From Prochilodus magdalenae (Eukaryota; Chordata; Actinopteri; Characiformes; Prochilodontidae), in the NCBI GenBank assembly GCA_024036415.1, contig JAMWET010005531.1:62001-126000 (forward strand): a stretch of DNA of 64,000 nt, read 5' to 3'. Both the position numbers and the translations under genes were made by a program. Positions 60,594 through 64,000 of this stretch are shown here, one piece after another (within the stretch, counting starts at the first letter, position 1; each line of letters starts with the position of its first letter). The notes beneath the pieces were generated by a model. That model searched no databases. It was given only the letters and a program-made list of their open reading frames with translations, and was not told the DNA's origin.

Positions 60594-63171
60594 CTATTGA
60601 ACTACAGAGCTGTAGATCACCCCATCTCCATCTCCAACTGCTTGAGAGAGCTGGAAAATGGGACATATTTGTAATGCTCGCTTCTTGGCATGATAGAGGA
60701 ACTTCCAGCTGAATGAGCGATTTCTCAAACACTGCATAAAACTGACTGAAAGCCATGGCCTGCGGTATTTTAAGTTTACTTACAGTTTTATTTTTGGCGA
60801 CTGTGGTTACACTGCTGTAGATCACATCATTTACATGAGCTGCTTCAGATGATGGCTGTGGACACAATTCTCTTAACATTCTTAACTCTCTCTTAACTCT
60901 TAATGTTTCATTAATCAAACGCTGAAGACAATTAAATGTGAAGAATAAAGTCTTACCTTTTTCTTTTTCACACTACTGTATGTGTCTATGCATTCAGTTG
61001 TAGAGTCCTTTTCCTTACACACACACACACACACACACAAATTTTAAAAACCGCTACAAGCTTGCACTAATTAAAATGACTGTAATTTTAAGATGAGCTT
61101 TTGAACCTACGGGTTTGACCGCTGTAAACCTCAAGACTAATTAGCACATCATAAATAACAAGAGCAACACTACACCAGACCACATGATAACAGTACTAAC
61201 CATGTGTACAGCAGAGTTACTCTTTCTGGTCTCCATTTGATTTTCTTCTGTTAGAGAGAGATGGAGTGAGTAAAGAGCATGCAGATCATTACAGTAGTTG
61301 GCTACTTATAAGTATGGCTGTAGTACTGTAGGCTGTAGTCCAAAACTGCTTTTGAGTCAAGACTTTCTTGTAGACGTTTTGTAACCTGGATTTGGTAGCA
61401 TTTGCACTCAAACATGGATATATATGTCATCTCCAACAAAACAAAACCCTGCGACTGAAGATGACCCGCTGCCATTCTGGGTCACTCAATAACTGTCTGC
61501 TGTGACACCATTGCAGTCTCTGGGGACGTTGATGTGGTGTTAGGGGCAGTCAGTGTAACGGCCTATGTGTATCTACTCCTGCATTGTGCAGCCATCTGCC
61601 AATGGTGCTGGCACTAACAGGATAACTCATGGTGGGCATCACTGCTCTCTACTCCAACTAACTTCGCAACTATACTGATATACATATTGATGTAATTTGA
61701 CTTAATTAAGTCATCAAGGTAAAAACAGATTAAAAGGGGGCAGTGGTTGGATTTTTTCAGAGTGGGCATTGGTTACTCTCTTTAAGAGTGGGCACTGGTA
61801 GCATTCAGTCACAGCAGTAATTTTTATTAAAACGATATACAGTTTAAAGAAAGTCTGGTCTTAGTGGACTCTGGACATGAACTACTGTGGTCTTGACATA
61901 AGATATTAAATTCATAAAACACAAGAAGAAAGAAAACAAGTCTCCTAGTAACCTCCTGGTGACAGATAAACGGTACTGAAAGCTTTCATCTTTGAGGGAA
62001 AAGAGATCTAGCTCCACCCTTGCTTCAGATCAGGGGAAAAAAAAAGCAGTTGCTTCTAGCCATCCTTCCACTGTGAGAAAACAACTCAACAATAGGACTG
62101 AAACAATATGTAGCTGTTAAGACACCATTTCAGAGAAAAGTAGGTAGACAAACAGAACAATCTATCAACCATACTAAACAAAGAAGCTGCTGAAGCTTTT
62201 AGTTCAATGGACTGACCTTAAAATCAGTGAATGTCTGTGGGATTACTAGAATCCTGAGAAGCAGAAAATGGAACCAACCTCTAAGACTGAACTTTGGAGA
62301 TGTGGAAAAAAATCCCTGCAGATTTCTCTGCAAAACTAGCAACAGGTCTCCTGAAAAGAATGAACGCTATTAGTGACGAGAGTGAGAGGAAGTTGAGCCA
62401 GTTTAAAAACAAAATCTTAAGTGTCTTTAAAAGCATTCTAAACTAAATGAAAGACAAAATACTCACTGCAGTTCTTTCTCAATATCCACAGAACAGTGAT
62501 CAGTATCAGCAGCAGCACCAGGCCTACAGCCAGTAGAACCCAGACAAGCACTTTATCATCATTGCTGCAATGGACAAAGACACATCAAGGACTTTTTTAG
62601 CATTTAGCTTTCCTCTTCACAGTGCACCAGACAGACATCTTCATTTGCACCACATTCCATTCATGGTTTTAAAAACCTACAAACATTGGAAATACAGTAT
62701 ATCATCACTGTCTGATGAAAAACATGTATCTCCATTTTGTAGATTTTTACTTTTATGCATCATTTGATCACAGCAGCTGCTGTTTACACTCTGTGAAGAT
62801 TTCATGACAAACTGAGGAACAGAAATGGCCCAAAATCGCTTGGAAGAAAATCTGGTTGCATTGACTTGCATTAGAATTAACAAAGGTTTTTGGCCTCTTG
62901 TGTAAAGTTGCCATTTTGGAGATACTTGATTTTCTTTAGACAGCACAGATATATATAAAACCCTAACTGATTAACATACCTTGAGAATAAGTATGAATGA
63001 ATTACTTGTATTGCTTCTTTACACAGATACATGCATCTTGAAGAAGAGTAAGCAAACTGAAAAAACCCTACTGAGGGGTGATTTTTAATCAATATTATTA
63101 TTATTATTATTATTATTATTAAGGATACTGTAATACTTACATGTGTGGTTCTTCAGGCACTATCGTAGAAC
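60594..63171 (-). CDS. Gene G (3' part): CD300/pIgR-like inhibitory receptor
   Basis: Exons in gene order: stalk 63171-63141, transmembrane 62564-62467, cytoplasmic 61247-61201, 61007-60957, 60855-60784, and last exon with stop 60650-60594. Phases and most lengths match gene C (31 vs 34, 98 vs 101, 47 vs 47, 51 vs 60, 72 vs 72, 57 vs 60 nt), including the GTTAG donor after the 47-nt exon. Membrane segment: VLVWVLLAVGLVLLLILITV, no charged residue. Tyrosine motifs DTYSSV (non-consensus Asp at -2), VIYSSV and VIYSSV; the last two fit ITIM. The acceptor of the 51-nt exon (GGAAAAG) is weak. Signal, D1, D2 and first stalk exon must lie beyond the right edge, since none is seen in 63172-64000. Partial gene. 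Confidence 0.78.
61019..61040. repeat. (AC)n microsatellite at a gene G splice site
   Basis: A short AC run immediately upstream (in gene sense) of the 61007 acceptor, replacing a normal polypyrimidine tract with TG repeats. Confidence 0.85.
61455..61625. repeat. Dispersed repeat, copy 2
   Basis: Diverged match to 10975-11135 in the same orientation; lies in a gene G intron. Confidence 0.6.
62738..62955. repeat. Dispersed repeat, copy 2
   Basis: Diverged match to 23800-24010; lies between the stalk and transmembrane exons of gene G. Confidence 0.65.
63091..63120. repeat. (TTA)n microsatellite
   Basis: Ten TTA units or their rotation, 20 bp beyond the donor side of the gene G stalk exon. 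Confidence 0.92.
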
Positions 63172-63179
63172 CTATAAGA

Positions 63180-64000
63180 ACCAACCAAATAAAAAGTATG
63201 GTTACCTAATCTGGCTATACTACTACTGACCTAACAGGGCTTGAAATGGGCTTACATAAAACTCCTAGGAAGTTTTAGAAGGTAAAAGTTTTGAAAACTA
63301 CTTTTCTGAAAAAGCCGGTTGCCTAATACAGGTGGGACAGCAGGTGATATGCTAATAAAAACCAGCAATTATAAATAAAACCACCACAGGACCACTAGTA
63401 ACCAGAGATTATTTGGGAGGTGGACAGTTCTCACTACAGTGGTCTAGGGTGTTGTGCTGGTATGAGTAGCAAGCACAGCTGTGTCACTGCTGGTTTAAGG
63501 AAAGCCTGTGAAGCCAGTCCCTCAGTGGTCTTGTGGTCAGATCAAATGTGAAAGTCTAGAGAGCCAAGGTTCTCAGTCTTTTCACCTCAGCACCCACCTG
63601 TTTATTATTAGAAAGCATGTCTCACAGTAAAACAAAACTCATTAAAGACTCATTAGGTTCAATGCAGTGCCATTCTTCACTCTGAAATTAATGTCTGCAA
63701 CATATTTTAAACATATATAGACAATAGAAGCCTAGGAATGCTGTAAAATGTTTAAAAACAGGAACATCCAGGAAAAGCCTAGCCTTTTATGAGCAAGGAT
63801 ATGTTTAGGCTCACCACTTTGGCATGTGTATGCAAATAATACAACAGATTAAAGGTACAAGATTTTTAGCTTAACACATTCCAAAATGTATATATAGAAG
63901 AGTGTATGAGTCCTAGATGCAGGTGTGAAAGTATAAGTGGGCAAAGCCTCCCCAGAGGGGGTCATCAACGTGACCGTGGCAGTTTGGATATGATGCGTGT
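63180..64000. other. Gene G intron to right edge, no exon seen
   Basis: AT-rich sequence with no recognisable Ig exon. The missing 5' part of gene G should lie to the right of the window. Confidence 0.5.

Overview
The window looks like teleost fish genomic DNA. Evidence: intron-containing vertebrate immune-receptor genes, fish-type Tc1/mariner copies, hAT elements, L2/Rex1-like LINEs, SINE-like tails and long CA/GT microsatellites. The species cannot be fixed from this sequence.

The core is a cluster of seven related genes of the CD300 (CMRF35-like molecule) / polymeric-Ig-receptor-like (PIGRL) family. I rebuilt them by hand from exon homology, splice sites and phase. Each complete gene has a signal-peptide exon and two V-type Ig exons (D1, D2), all ending in phase 1. 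They fall into two classes. Genes A (9247-290, -), B (15856-11714, -), D (39434-35433, -) and E (46038-42618, -) have no transmembrane exon. They end in two 34-nt exons encoding a conserved tail with a cysteine (E-P-V-Q/E-F-C) and are predicted to be secreted. Genes C (18645-28502, +), F (54299-50866, -) and G (right end to 60594, -, 5' part outside the window) have a transmembrane exon and cytoplasmic exons with ITIM motifs, so they are predicted inhibitory receptors. Every complete model sums to a multiple of three without internal stops. Genes A to E share a promoter block with ETS/PU.1-like CAGGAAG boxes; F has a GAGGAAGT box. This suggests myeloid-type co-expression of soluble and inhibitory forms.

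Layout: 0-9.3 kb gene A, with a Tc1 copy and a tandem duplication in its long last introns; 9.3-11.7 kb spacer; 11.7-15.9 kb gene B with an internally deleted Tc1; 15.9-18.6 kb divergent B/C promoter interval with a Tc1 fragment, a GC-rich block and a 46-bp minisatellite; 18.6-28.5 kb gene C, with an old LINE in intron 1 and a 1.8-kb hAT with perfect 8-bp target duplications in a later intron; 28.5-35.4 kb spacer with a 5'-truncated LINE and Tc1 pieces; 35.4-39.4 kb gene D; 39.5-42.6 kb repeats; 42.6-46.0 kb gene E; 46.1-50.8 kb Tc1 remnant and a TIR-bounded element with zinc-finger-like segments; 50.9-54.3 kb gene F; 54.3-60.6 kb repeats; 60.6-64 kb the 3' half of gene G.

If both classes bind related ligands (lipids or immunoglobulin are known ligands of family members), the soluble forms could be decoys or opsonins for the ITIM receptors. 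That is inference, not something the sequence shows.
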